DNA of 45,166 bases from Bacteroidota bacterium. Lineage in GTDB: Bacteria > Bacteroidota > Bacteroidia > Cytophagales > Cyclobacteriaceae. Of this stretch, positions 17,531 to 26,602 are shown piece by piece. The position numbers and the translations under genes are program-made. Every line of letters begins with the position of its first letter. Positions within the stretch are counted from its first letter, which is position 1. The DNA lies in contig JAJRQT010000183.1 in NCBI GenBank assembly GCA_024280115.1, positions 1 through 45,166 on the forward strand, read 5' to 3'. The notes below the pieces were generated by a model, which was given only the letters and a program-made list of their open reading frames with translations, searched no databases and was not told the DNA's origin.

Positions 17531-18307
17531 TTATATCATTATCTTAATCTCTGGTTTTCTATCCAGGTTGTCCTTCATGGAGCCCATTCCTTCGAGTTTT
17601 AAGTAAACCTTTGGCACATAGGAGTATTCGGCATATTGTCTTTGACCAACCGGCATCACCACCTCCCTGGTGTTGTTATGAAAATCATTTACGGCAGTAG
17701 AAACCGGGTACAGGTTGATGGAATTTGACTCTAATGGTCTCAGCATCCTCATAATTTCATTTAATGGTGTAGCAGGCCTCAAAAATTTTCGGCGCCTTCC
17801 CGGTGGAATGATTACGGGCATTTGCTTGTTGAACTTCTTCAGACGTTTGTTGGAATGGGTCGTAATGATGGAAAAGGATTCAATAATTTTACTTCTGCCT
17901 TCGTTCATCCACGAATCCCAAATGCCGGCAAATGAAAGTAACCTTTGCTTTCCATCAAAAACCACAAATGGTTGCTTACTGCCTTTCTCAACCAACACCC
18001 AGGAGAAAAAGCAATTTGCAAGGACAATACATCTTCGGCGCCTGACGGGAACACGGTATAATGGGCTTTTTACGATATTCCCGGCAGGGGAATTGATGTT
18101 GTGATATTTCAGGTTTGGCTCTTTGGCCCAGTATGGCACCAGGCCCCAACGGAGCGCAACAATTTTATCCTCGAACCCTGCGCGAATGACTGGCAACTCC
18201 ATCCCAAAATGTGCATTGTACGCCTTTTGAAAAGAGTATTGAAATTCGGCCTGAAATTCACGTTCTATAGCCTTTACACTGGAAACTATTGTATATCTTG
18301 TGCACAT
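17531..18307 (-). CDS. SRAP family protein (YedK/HMCES-like) with altered active site
   Basis: SRAP proteins crosslink to abasic sites in single-stranded DNA through Cys2 after removal of Met1. I set the start at the ATG at 18307, three codons inside the longest frame, because this gives MCTRYT with the essential Cys2; the protein is then 258 aa. The family landmarks are visible but two catalytic positions differ. Asn72 in NINSPAGN matches the conserved Asn. The usual Glu of the FYEW motif is Ser102 (FFSW). The His of the H-x-R-M-P motif is Asn160 (FNKQMP). NAR..ET is also changed to NSP..GN. Crosslinking might still occur, but stabilisation or reversal could be altered. A good -7 box and two tandem palindromes lie upstream. 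Confidence 0.82.
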   Translation of the reverse strand: MCTRYTIVSSVKAIEREFQAEFQYSFQKAYNAHFGMELPVIRAGFEDKIVALRWGLVPYWAKEPNLKYHNINSPAGNIVKSPLYRVPVRRRRCIVLANCFFSWVLVEKGSKQPFVVFDGKQRLLSFAGIWDSWMNEGRSKIIESFSIITTHSNKRLKKFNKQMPVIIPPGRRRKFLRPATPLNEIMRMLRPLESNSINLYPVSTAVNDFHNNTREVVMPVGQRQYAEYSYVPKVYLKLEGMGSMKDNLDRKPEIKIMI

Positions 18308-18328
18308 CCTCCACAATTGTTATGGAGC

Positions 18329-18336
18329 CAAAGTTA
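18329..18336 (-). promoter_or_regulatory. Predicted -7 box of the SRAP gene
   Basis: The minus strand reads TAACTTTG, an exact TAnnTTTG match, 22 bp upstream of the preferred ATG at 18307. The two palindromes at 18346-18379 lie just upstream, where the -33 element would be. Confidence 0.45.
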
Positions 18337-18345
18337 GCAAGAAAA

Positions 18346-18379
18346 ACTAATAATTTTAGTTTTTACTAAATATTTTAGT
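18346..18379. promoter_or_regulatory. Two tandem 15-bp palindromes, candidate operator
   Basis: ACTAATAATTTTAGT (18346-18360) and ACTAAATATTTTAGT (18365-18379) are imperfect and near-perfect palindromes with start points 19 bp apart, directly upstream of the SRAP -7 box. A very similar perfect palindrome, AACTAAATATTTAGTT, lies at 42944-42959 before the alpha/beta hydrolase gene. The regulator is unknown; a dimeric winged-helix repressor is one possibility. Confidence 0.5.
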
Positions 18380-18768
18380 TTAAAATTTATTGATCTTTAT
18401 CCACATCAAACCTTGGGGTATTTTACTTTTTCTTATTGGAATTTTCGCCCTGGTTTGCGTCCTCACAAACCAATTCTTTCGTCCTGTGAGACACAAGCCT
18501 GGGTTCCTAAATTGAAAGTTTATATAGATAAGGTAATTGCCGTACCTGATACAGCATCTGTTTGATCTTTGCCACAACGGATTCACAAGACCGCTGCTAT
18601 CGACTAACGAAAAAAATGATTTATTTACCAGCAAATGTTTTCAGCATGTGAGCCACAGACCGAGGGCCTTGGCTGGCCATCAACAAAGAGCTTTCATTAA
18701 ATCGATGAGCATACGGATTCAATTTAAAACTCTATATGTCTTAATGTTAACCGCCTTTATATAATGCA
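18380..18768. other. Intergenic region, no convincing gene
   Basis: Short frames exist on both strands, but none has a recognisable domain or convincing start. At 18638-18665 there is a copy of a dispersed motif ending GCCACAGACCGAGG, shared with the right end of the window (45088-45114). Confidence 0.4.
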
Positions 18769-20703
18769 CTACTTCGGCCATGTTTTCCCTGGCCAATTAT
18801 CGGTTCTGAAAGGAGAAGCAGGCAAACCATTTTTGTTGTAAAGATTACATTCAGGGTTGATAGCCCAACCGTATCTGACTGCAACCGGAGCTTTTACCTT
18901 ATCACTTGACACAAAAACTTTTCCTCCTACAATCATAGCATTCGCCCAATAAAACTTCTTATCCTTTCCAGCAATCTGGAAACCGGTTAATTTTTCACCT
19001 TTCGCATTAAGCCCGTTTGCAACATGATCAAAAGCGATCTCAATCTCATTACCGTTGATTTCCATGGATTTATAAATAGGCCCGGAATAAACAACATCTT
19101 CTCCATAGGCAATTTTTCTGGCAGCCAATGCCAATCTCCTACCAACATCCTGCTTATTTTTTGGATGAATGTCAAACATTTCACCAATATCAATGGTCAC
19201 TGCCATGCCAGTGTTCGGAAGCCTGAGCGCCATCAACTGGGCTTCTCTTAGTTCAGCCCAATCATCCTCTTTCGGCTGTGCAGGGATGTCCATGTAATTA
19301 GCAAGCTGAACAAACAGAAATGGGAAATAATTCATGCCCCACCGGATGCGCCAGTCTTCGATCATCGACTGAAAAAGCGCCCTGTACTGATATGCCCTAC
19401 CCGCGTTGCTCTCTCCCTGGTACCAGATCACGCCTTTTATTCCAAATGGTATTATCGGATGAAGCATCCCATTATACAAACTGGCTGGATAATGTGAATA
19501 ACCCTTTATCTCCGGAAAAGCCGGTTCTAAGCCTGTTTTGTATTTCCATGGACCCGCAAGGTTTTCCAAAACGGCGCCGCTCGGTGCATATAATTTCATG
19601 CGATCTTCCGGTCCTTCAAAATTCATATTTGCCCAAAAATGTAATGCTCTAACAGCAATCACATTTTTTCCGGATTTAACCAGCTTGGCAGGAACGGTAT
19701 ATTCTGCAAAATAGGGAGCCGTTGTGGAGCCAAGCTCTACTTCGTTAAAATAAACAGTAGCTTTATATGCAATTCTGCCCAGATCAAATTTCAATTCTTT
19801 GCCTTTGAATTCTTTTGGGATTTCAAGCACTTTCCTCATCCAAATAACCCCATCCAACTCTTCTTCCCAATTGGGAGCAATTACTACCGGCCAATCAGTG
19901 GAATTATAATTGACTTTATGCACACCTTTCTCAAGGCCGTTGAAAGAAGAATTGATGATCTCACTTTTTTCTTTATTTCTTTGTTCATTGGCAGCGATAT
20001 CATCCTCCCAATTCGGTCCTTGTTCCAACTCGATTACTCTATCTTTAAAATCCGGCAAAGCCTTGAGCATTTCGGCGCTGGTCCATGCTTCTGCCGGAGT
20101 GCCTCCCCAATTACAATTAATCAAACCAATCGGAACATTGAGATCTTTGCGCAACTCTCTGCCAAAAAAATATGCTACAGCAGAAAAACCCTTTGCAACC
20201 TCCGGTGTGCATTTGTCCCATTGACCGCCTTCCAAATCCTCCTTTGGAGTTTTACCAACGCGTCTCGGCACATAAAAAAGTCTGATGTCTGGATCATTGG
20301 CATTCTTTACTTCTTCCGCTCCATTGTTTGAGCTTTCAAGTCTAAATGCCATGTTGGATTGTCCGGAGGCCACCCACACATCTCCAAACATCACATCCTT
20401 GAACTTTACTTCATTTTCACCCTTCACAATTAATTCATATGGCCCTCCGGCGGTAAATTCCGGGAGCCTCACCATCCATTTGCCATCTGCAGTTGCCTGC
20501 GTCGATGACACCAATCCGTTTATTTCAACAACTATTTTTTCTCCAGGATTTGCAGTCCCCCAAACTGATGCATTTACCCCTCTTTGAAGTACCATATTAT
20601 CAGAGAATATTCTGGCTACTTTTACTGCTGAAAATAAGTCCTGACTGACAAATAGTGAAATCAGGATGACAATGGTTAAATTATAAAAGTGATGTTTCTT
20701 CAT
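18769..20703 (-). CDS. Secreted sialate O-acetylesterase
   Basis: Enzymes of this SASA family (SGNH-like fold) remove O-acetyl groups from sialic acids or from plant/algal polysaccharides. From the ATG at 20703 the protein is 644 aa with a signal peptide MKKHHFYNLTIVILISLFVS and cleavage near residues 24-27; the frame extends ten codons further upstream, but this start places Lys-Lys right before the hydrophobic core. The nucleophile motif is ASGQSNM (Ser116) and the Asp/His motif near the C-terminus is DIHPKNKQDVGRRLA. An inserted galactose-binding-like beta-sandwich (about 280-390) separates the halves of the esterase, as is typical. No SusC/SusD or polysaccharide-utilisation locus surrounds it, so the substrate is uncertain. 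Confidence 0.87.
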   Translation of the reverse strand: MKKHHFYNLTIVILISLFVSQDLFSAVKVARIFSDNMVLQRGVNASVWGTANPGEKIVVEINGLVSSTQATADGKWMVRLPEFTAGGPYELIVKGENEVKFKDVMFGDVWVASGQSNMAFRLESSNNGAEEVKNANDPDIRLFYVPRRVGKTPKEDLEGGQWDKCTPEVAKGFSAVAYFFGRELRKDLNVPIGLINCNWGGTPAEAWTSAEMLKALPDFKDRVIELEQGPNWEDDIAANEQRNKEKSEIINSSFNGLEKGVHKVNYNSTDWPVVIAPNWEEELDGVIWMRKVLEIPKEFKGKELKFDLGRIAYKATVYFNEVELGSTTAPYFAEYTVPAKLVKSGKNVIAVRALHFWANMNFEGPEDRMKLYAPSGAVLENLAGPWKYKTGLEPAFPEIKGYSHYPASLYNGMLHPIIPFGIKGVIWYQGESNAGRAYQYRALFQSMIEDWRIRWGMNYFPFLFVQLANYMDIPAQPKEDDWAELREAQLMALRLPNTGMAVTIDIGEMFDIHPKNKQDVGRRLALAARKIAYGEDVVYSGPIYKSMEINGNEIEIAFDHVANGLNAKGEKLTGFQIAGKDKKFYWANAMIVGGKVFVSSDKVKAPVAVRYGWAINPECNLYNKNGLPASPFRTDNWPGKTWPK

Positions 20704-20787
20704 GATTTTTGTGTGTTGAATTATCGATAACAAAGAAAGTATAATTATAGTAATAAATTATAGATTTTCAACTTGGTTTTCTTTTCA

Positions 20788-20809
20788 TTTGTGGTATAGA
20801 TGCCACAAA
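20788..20809. promoter_or_regulatory. Inverted repeat upstream of the propeller-phosphoesterase gene
   Basis: TTTGTGG-N8-CCACAAA is a perfect 7-bp inverted repeat ending 17 bp before the ATG at 20827, in the 123-bp divergent region shared with the esterase gene. It could be an operator or a leader hairpin. No matching regulator is identified. Confidence 0.35.
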
Positions 20810-20826
20810 ATTGACAATTTTTAATC

Positions 20827-23643
20827 ATGGTAAAATACAAGTTCCCCTCTATCCAAACTCTTGCTGGATTATTCATAATTATTTTATTAAATCAATGCGC
20901 TCCAAAAAAGGACACTGATGTCTGGATTACCATACCTCCTGCATATGATCAATATTTAAAAATTGATTTTGACGGAAAATCAATTTTGCCCAATGGAAGA
21001 TTTATCGAACCTGCAGGAAATACTTTCAGAACTGCCCCGCATCCATACGGACTCACCTTAAGCCCTGATGGAAATATTGCCGTTACAGCCAATTCAGGGA
21101 CTAACCCACTATCGATCACGATTATAAGGAATGTATTGTCAGAAAACCCGGAGATTCAACAAGTGCCTCCGGGGCCAGCCACAGAAAAGGGAATATTAGC
21201 TTCGGTATTTATGGGTTTGGTCATAAGTCCTGATAATGATAAAGTGTATGTCTCCGGTGGCCAGGAAAATAAAATATATATTTTCTCCACAAAAAATGGT
21301 GAAAAGCTCGATTCTATAAATTGCAGTTTTAAGGATGAAAATATTGATTATTCCCATGGATATATCGGGGATTTGGTGATGACAAAAGACGGTTCGACCA
21401 TTTACGCTGTTGACCAGATCAACTTCAGGGTTGTAGTGTTGGATACTGAGCAAAAATCCCTTATACAAAGCACTCCTGTGGGGAGGTATCCGTTTGGGAT
21501 CGTCCTTTCTCCGGATGAACAAAAAGTTTATGTGGCCAATGTAGGCATGTATGAGTATCAACGAATTCCCGGATTGACAGAGGAAAATATAAAAGAAAAA
21601 TCTTTGAAATTTCCAGCCTTTGGATATGGCACTAAGGAAGCTGAAGAAGGCATTCACAACGACAGTGTGAATATTCCTGGCCTTGGGCCTCAAAATGCCA
21701 TCGAATCGTTTTCTGTATTTACCATTGACATCACAGATAAAAACAATGCGGTGGTCATTGCTAAAAATAAAACAGGAAATCTTGTCGGCGCCATGGTCGA
21801 TGGAGTTCCTGCGGTTGGAGGCTCCAGCCCGAATTCACTCACAGCCACAGATGATTATGTTTTCGTAAGCAATGGAAATAATGACAATATCTCCGTAATT
21901 GACACTAAAAATGATAAGATTGTTCAGCATATTTATCTTAAACCCGATGTACATTTAAGTTCGTTCAGAGGGGTTATTCCATTTGGTTTGGATGTTTCCC
22001 CAGATCATAAAAGGTTGTATGTGGCTGAGGCAGGTATTAATGCAGTGGGAGTTATTGATGTCTCCACAATGCAAGTGATCGGTCATATTCCAACAGCCTG
22101 GTTTCCTGCAAAATTGAAAGTATCAAACGATGGACAAAAGCTGATTGTAACCAGCGCCCCAGGATATGGCAGCGGACCAAATGGAGGACCAAAATTCAAC
22201 AGAATACCAAGAGGCAGCTATATCGGCAACCTGATGCTAGGGGCGGTTTCGGTCATTGATATCCCGACGGATGAAGAATTGAAAGTATTAACCAAACAGG
22301 TCATCGACAACAATTATAAATTTGTAAAGGCCGGTGATGATTTTTTTAAATCGAGAAAAGACAATCCCATCCCACTCTATCCGGGAGCAAAGGAATCTCC
22401 GATCAAACATATCGTATTCATATCGAAGGAAAACCGGACCTATGACGAAATATTAGGCCAATTAGAAAATGCAAACGGAGAACCTTCCCTTGCTCGCTAT
22501 GGACATTCTGCGACTTTTCTGAATCGAAAGAGAACGGACACTGTGGAGAATGCAACCGTGATGCCCAACCACCTGAAAATCGCTGGTGAATTTGCCTTCT
22601 CTGACAACTTTTATGTGGATTCAGATCACTCTGCAGACGGTCACCGCTGGCTGGTGAATACCTATCCCAATGAATGGGTTGAAACCGGTACCTCTGCAAG
22701 TTATGGAGGAAACAGAAGTTTCAGAGAAGACTCAAAAGCTCCCGGCATTTATGCATTTAACGGAGCTGCCGGAGCCATCTATCCCGAAGATTACAATGAA
22801 GCGGGTTCTATGTGGGATCACTTTGAACGCAATGGAATTGACTTTTTTAATTTTGGTTTCAGCATAATGTTTGAGCCGGGCTCTTACGATGTGGAATATA
22901 AATACACGGGAATCAGACAGGTTGCAAATTATCCCGTTCCACAACCTCTGTTTAACAAAACTTCCAGGATGTATCCTACCTACAATATGTCCATTCCAGA
23001 TCAATTTAGGGTTGATCAGTTTATAAAAGAATTCAATGAGAAATGGGCAGACAATAACAATCTACCTGCTGTCCTCACAGTGATCATACCAAATGACCAT
23101 GGGGCAGGTGACCGACCCGAAGCGGGATATCCTTTCCGGGAAAGCTATATGGCTGATAACGATCTGGCGGTCGGACGCATAGTAGAATATTTATCTCACA
23201 CCTCCTATTGGCCAAACATGATGATCGTGATTACTGAAGATGATTCACAAAACGGAGTAGATCACATAGATGCTCACAGAAGCCTATTATTGGTTGTGAG
23301 CCCATGGGTGAAACGTAATTATGTAAGCTCCATGCATTACAGTTTTGGCAGTATCTTTAAAACTTTCTGGAACGTACTTGGCGCTCCGTACCTCAATCAA
23401 TATGATGCCGCAGCCATGGATTTTGGAGACTTTTTCATGGACGAACCAGATCTTACTCCGTACGATGCCGTGCCGGTTGATTCGAGGATTTTTGATCCTC
23501 AATTAGCATTAGACCCATTCGATGAGCAATTTGACTGGAAGGCAATCGATGAGTCCCCAGAGTTGGATAATGTCCAGGATTTTATCGATGACAGCAAAGA
23601 GCGCGATGAGGACAGGTTAGAAAACCGGGAAAGAGAGAAATAA
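20827..23643 (+). CDS. Fused YncE-like beta-propeller / phosphoesterase lipoprotein
   Basis: This 938-aa protein has a lipoprotein-like signal peptide ending LLNQCAP (Cys at about residue 26; the lipobox is loose). Residues about 60-470 are seven-bladed propeller repeats (LTLSPDGNIAVTANSG, LSPDEQKVYVANVG, DVSPDHKRLYVAEAGINAVGVID). The C-terminal half is a metal-dependent phosphoesterase of the alkaline phosphatase/phospholipase C type, with ENRTYDEI (Glu535-Asp540), DSDHSADGHRW, IPNDHGAG, TEDDSQNGVDHIDAHRS all in place. This fused architecture is known in Bacteroidota and Acidobacteria as a bifunctional YncE/alkaline phosphatase family protein. It probably acts on phosphoesters in the periplasm or at the cell surface. 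The acidic/basic tail after residue 915 is low complexity. Confidence 0.88.
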   Translation: MVKYKFPSIQTLAGLFIIILLNQCAPKKDTDVWITIPPAYDQYLKIDFDGKSILPNGRFIEPAGNTFRTAPHPYGLTLSPDGNIAVTANSGTNPLSITIIRNVLSENPEIQQVPPGPATEKGILASVFMGLVISPDNDKVYVSGGQENKIYIFSTKNGEKLDSINCSFKDENIDYSHGYIGDLVMTKDGSTIYAVDQINFRVVVLDTEQKSLIQSTPVGRYPFGIVLSPDEQKVYVANVGMYEYQRIPGLTEENIKEKSLKFPAFGYGTKEAEEGIHNDSVNIPGLGPQNAIESFSVFTIDITDKNNAVVIAKNKTGNLVGAMVDGVPAVGGSSPNSLTATDDYVFVSNGNNDNISVIDTKNDKIVQHIYLKPDVHLSSFRGVIPFGLDVSPDHKRLYVAEAGINAVGVIDVSTMQVIGHIPTAWFPAKLKVSNDGQKLIVTSAPGYGSGPNGGPKFNRIPRGSYIGNLMLGAVSVIDIPTDEELKVLTKQVIDNNYKFVKAGDDFFKSRKDNPIPLYPGAKESPIKHIVFISKENRTYDEILGQLENANGEPSLARYGHSATFLNRKRTDTVENATVMPNHLKIAGEFAFSDNFYVDSDHSADGHRWLVNTYPNEWVETGTSASYGGNRSFREDSKAPGIYAFNGAAGAIYPEDYNEAGSMWDHFERNGIDFFNFGFSIMFEPGSYDVEYKYTGIRQVANYPVPQPLFNKTSRMYPTYNMSIPDQFRVDQFIKEFNEKWADNNNLPAVLTVIIPNDHGAGDRPEAGYPFRESYMADNDLAVGRIVEYLSHTSYWPNMMIVITEDDSQNGVDHIDAHRSLLLVVSPWVKRNYVSSMHYSFGSIFKTFWNVLGAPYLNQYDAAAMDFGDFFMDEPDLTPYDAVPVDSRIFDPQLALDPFDEQFDWKAIDESPELDNVQDFIDDSKERDEDRLENREREK

Positions 23644-23724
23644 GGATCTGGACTCTTGTGCGTATTTCCTGGGCCTGTTGTACTTAGTTTCTCTTTTGAG
23701 ATATAAACATTTAAAAATTACGTA

Positions 23725-23775
23725 CATTTATCCCTGTATTTCAGGATATGTATTCCTAAAATACAGGGATAAATG
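23725..23775. promoter_or_regulatory. Strong 17-bp inverted repeat before the AAA ATPase gene
   Basis: Perfect 17-bp arms (23725-23741 and 23759-23775; core ATTTATCCCTGTATTT) flank a 17-nt centre that can pair four more bases. The right arm ends 11 bp before the ATG at 23787. In RNA this hairpin would crowd the start codon; in DNA it is a large operator-like palindrome. It is not followed by a T run on either strand, so it is not a standard terminator. Confidence 0.75.
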
Positions 23776-23786
23776 CATTTAACATC

Positions 23787-24932
23787 ATGGAAATTCAAAG
23801 GGAATTAACAAAAAATATTTTAAATAGTATCGATAATATTGCAGTAACAGCAATAATTGGTGCGAGGCAAGTGGGTAAAACTACATTGTCTAAAAGCGTT
23901 CTTAAAAACTTTAAAAATGCAATTTACTTAGATTTAGAAAAATACTCTGATTTAGCAAAATTAGAAGATGCTGAAATGTTTTTAGAATTGAATAAAAATG
24001 TCTCTATTTTTTGTATTGATGAAATTCAGTTAAAGCCCGGTCTTTTTAGTACTTTGAGAAGTTTTGTAGATGAAAATAAAAATGCACGTTTTATTGTGTT
24101 GGGTTCTGCATCACCAAACTTATTGCGACAAAGTTCGGAAACTTTAGCCGGAAGAATTTTTTATTATACGCTAAATCCATTCAACTATACAGAAATAAAA
24201 AATCACAAGTCCTTAAACGAATATCATCTGTTAGGTGGTTTTCCTAAAAGTGTCTTATCTAAAAACAAGTATGCATTTGAGTGGATTGAAAATTTTATTA
24301 TCACATTCTTAGAGCGGGATATGCAAATGTTTGGGTTTACGTATCCGCCAAAGACAATCCGCAGATTGTGGATTATGCTGGCACATCTTAATTCACAGAT
24401 ATTGAAATACGCCACACTTTCTAAGTCTATGGGGCTAGATGCTAAAACCATTAAGAAGTATGTGGATATTTTACAGCATACTTTTATGATTCGACTATTA
24501 GAGCCTTATCATATTAATATTAAAAAGCGGTTGGTGAAATCGCCAAAAATTTATTTAAGGGATACGGGCATTTTGCATAGTTTACTTCACATTCGAACAT
24601 ATAACGAGCTGTACAACAATCCATACTTTGGCGCTTCGTGGGAAGCATTAGTAATAGAAAGCGTGATTGGAAAATATAACAACTGGGATTGCTTTTATTA
24701 CAGAACCGCAGAAGGGGCCGAAATTGATTTGGTCTTAGTAAAAGGAATAAAAATTATAGCTATTGAAATTAAGTCGAACCTAACACCAAAATTGGCCAAA
24801 GGCTTTTGGAATGCGATTGCAGATATCAAAGCAACACAATCGTTTATTATTGCTCCTGTTAATCAGGTTTATCCATATAAAAATGGGGTTATGGTTTATA
24901 ATTTAGAAGAGTTTTTAAAGTTGGAATTTTAG
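23787..24932 (+). CDS. AAA ATPase with DUF4143 (AAA_14) domain
   Basis: This 381-aa protein belongs to the large, mobile family of AAA_14/DUF4143 ATPases found in many bacteria and archaea, whose cellular role is unknown. Walker A is GARQVGKTT (25-33), Walker B is FCIDEIQ (Asp78, Glu79), and FIVLGSASPNLLR is a sensor-like strand. The C-terminal DUF4143 has a PD-(D/E)xK-like signature AEGAEIDLVLV...IAIEIKSN (about 315-340), suggesting a nuclease-related fold. Its base composition is noticeably more AT-rich than the preceding gene, and it stands alone behind a strong hairpin; both suit a recently acquired gene. It converges with the SulP gene. Confidence 0.85.
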   Translation: MEIQRELTKNILNSIDNIAVTAIIGARQVGKTTLSKSVLKNFKNAIYLDLEKYSDLAKLEDAEMFLELNKNVSIFCIDEIQLKPGLFSTLRSFVDENKNARFIVLGSASPNLLRQSSETLAGRIFYYTLNPFNYTEIKNHKSLNEYHLLGGFPKSVLSKNKYAFEWIENFIITFLERDMQMFGFTYPPKTIRRLWIMLAHLNSQILKYATLSKSMGLDAKTIKKYVDILQHTFMIRLLEPYHINIKKRLVKSPKIYLRDTGILHSLLHIRTYNELYNNPYFGASWEALVIESVIGKYNNWDCFYYRTAEGAEIDLVLVKGIKIIAIEIKSNLTPKLAKGFWNAIADIKATQSFIIAPVNQVYPYKNGVMVYNLEEFLKLEF

Positions 24933-25000
24933 TGAAAATTCAATTATTAAAATTGCTTTCAATGGAATGACTCTACGAATATGGATTGAATTGGACAGAC

Positions 25001-26602
25001 TCAACCATTTTTTTCGCCATTTGCCAGTTCGAAATGCTGTATCGGTTCTTCTTGTTTTCCTTTATACAGATCAATTTTTGAAACTTCAATATTTCTTGCT
25101 TTCGCATTAATCTCAAAATTTTCAATTATTTCAATGACGTCACAATGAATAAAGTGGGTATTTGAAGCATCGATTTCAACATGAGTGTCATTGGGAATTT
25201 GTTCAAAAGCTCTTTGGATTGATGCTTTATTAAGAAAGGTAACATCTTCAGACAATACAATTTTAAGTTTATCTTTTCCTTCCAGGTTTTCTCTTTTCAT
25301 CTTGAAAGGAATCTTATAATTATTATATAAAATGACAGAAATGGCAACGACCATACCCAGTGTGATTCCTGTGAGTAAGTCAGTAAATATTATCCCAACT
25401 ATAGTAACAACAAAGGGGCCAAACTGGCTTTTCCCCTGCCTGTACATTTTCTTGAAAAGCGCCGGTTTTGCAAGTTTAAAGCCAACCACCAGGAGTATCG
25501 CGGCAAGTGTCGCCAATGGGATAAGGTTCAATATTCTAGGAAAGGCAAGAACGCTTACTAGTATAAGTATCCCATGAAAAACCGTTGATGCTTTTGTTTT
25601 TCCTCCTGATTGTTGATTTGCCGAGCTCCGCACGATTACTTGCGTGACCGGTAATCCACCAATCAGTCCTGCTATGATATTTCCTATTCCCTGGGCTTTC
25701 AATTCCCGGTTTGTAGGAGTTACCCTCTTCAACGGATCAAGCTTATCAGCCGCTTCAACACTTAACAATGTTTCCAGGCTTGCCACAACAGCGATTATTA
25801 TGGCTGTCACATACACCTGAGGATTTGAAAGAGCACTAAAATTCGGGAAAGTGAAATTTCCAATAAATTCGCCAATATTGCTTGACACTGGTAAAGACAC
25901 AAGGTGATCAGAACTGATATTAAGCTGTGGATTATTTGTAAATGATTTATTTAGTATTATACCAACCCCCACTACCAGCAACGGTCCGGGAATTAATTTT
26001 GCAATTTTAAATTTCTTAAAAAAGCTGGAATCCCAAAGGATTAGAATAAACAGAGATACAACGGTAATTATTACAACACCGGGACTTATATAATCAATCA
26101 TATTCCATAATTCTGAAAAGGTATTTTCTCCATCTGCCTGAAAGAATTTTTGATCTCCTTCCGGGTCTATATCATAACCGAAGGCATGCGGAATTTGCTT
26201 CAGAAATATAAGTATGCCTATACCCGCCAACATGCCATGGATTACCGACGAAGGAAAGTAGTACGCGATGATACCTGCTTTTGCAAAACCGATTATTAAT
26301 TGAATGATACCAGCAAGCACCACCGCTACCAAAAATAGCTCAAAACCCCCAAGATCTGTAATCGCATTGAGAACTATTACTGCCAGACCGGCTGCCGGCC
26401 CACTTACGCCGAGCGAAGATCCACTCAATGCCCCCACAACTATTCCGCCAATTACCCCTCCGATAATGCCGGAATATAAAGGCGCTCCGGATGCCATGGC
26501 TATGCCCATACTTAATGGTAATGCAACTAAAAAAACGACCAGTCCTGCCGGTAAATCGTCTTTAAAATTTTTAAATGGACTTAAACTATATTCGACTTTC
26601 AT
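25001..26602 (-). CDS. SulP/SLC26-family anion transporter with STAS domain
   Basis: This is an inner-membrane anion transporter, 533 aa. The N-terminus has the family signature DLPAGLVVFLVALPLSMGIAMASGAP, and the transmembrane core spans about residues 15-420 with GVSGPAAGLAVI and the GLPVTQVIVRSSANQQSGGKTK motif. A cytosolic STAS domain (about 440-515, VLSEDVTFLNKASIQRAF, ASNTHFIHCDVIEII) follows. SulP proteins carry sulfate, bicarbonate or other anions. Marine and Bacteroidota members are often next to carbonic anhydrase and move bicarbonate, but none is adjacent here, so the substrate stays open. Confidence 0.92.
   Translation of the reverse strand: MKVEYSLSPFKNFKDDLPAGLVVFLVALPLSMGIAMASGAPLYSGIIGGVIGGIVVGALSGSSLGVSGPAAGLAVIVLNAITDLGGFELFLVAVVLAGIIQLIIGFAKAGIIAYYFPSSVIHGMLAGIGILIFLKQIPHAFGYDIDPEGDQKFFQADGENTFSELWNMIDYISPGVVIITVVSLFILILWDSSFFKKFKIAKLIPGPLLVVGVGIILNKSFTNNPQLNISSDHLVSLPVSSNIGEFIGNFTFPNFSALSNPQVYVTAIIIAVVASLETLLSVEAADKLDPLKRVTPTNRELKAQGIGNIIAGLIGGLPVTQVIVRSSANQQSGGKTKASTVFHGILILVSVLAFPRILNLIPLATLAAILLVVGFKLAKPALFKKMYRQGKSQFGPFVVTIVGIIFTDLLTGITLGMVVAISVILYNNYKIPFKMKRENLEGKDKLKIVLSEDVTFLNKASIQRAFEQIPNDTHVEIDASNTHFIHCDVIEIIENFEINAKARNIEVSKIDLYKGKQEEPIQHFELANGEKNG

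Noticed and set aside
19910..20331. Plus-strand frames of 104 and 137 codons opposite the sialate O-acetylesterase gene
   Set aside because: They overlap a well-supported gene antisense and have no recognisable domain; they follow from codon bias of the real gene.
21196..21693. 165-codon minus-strand frame inside the propeller-phosphoesterase gene
   Set aside because: It is antisense to intact propeller repeats and has no independent features.
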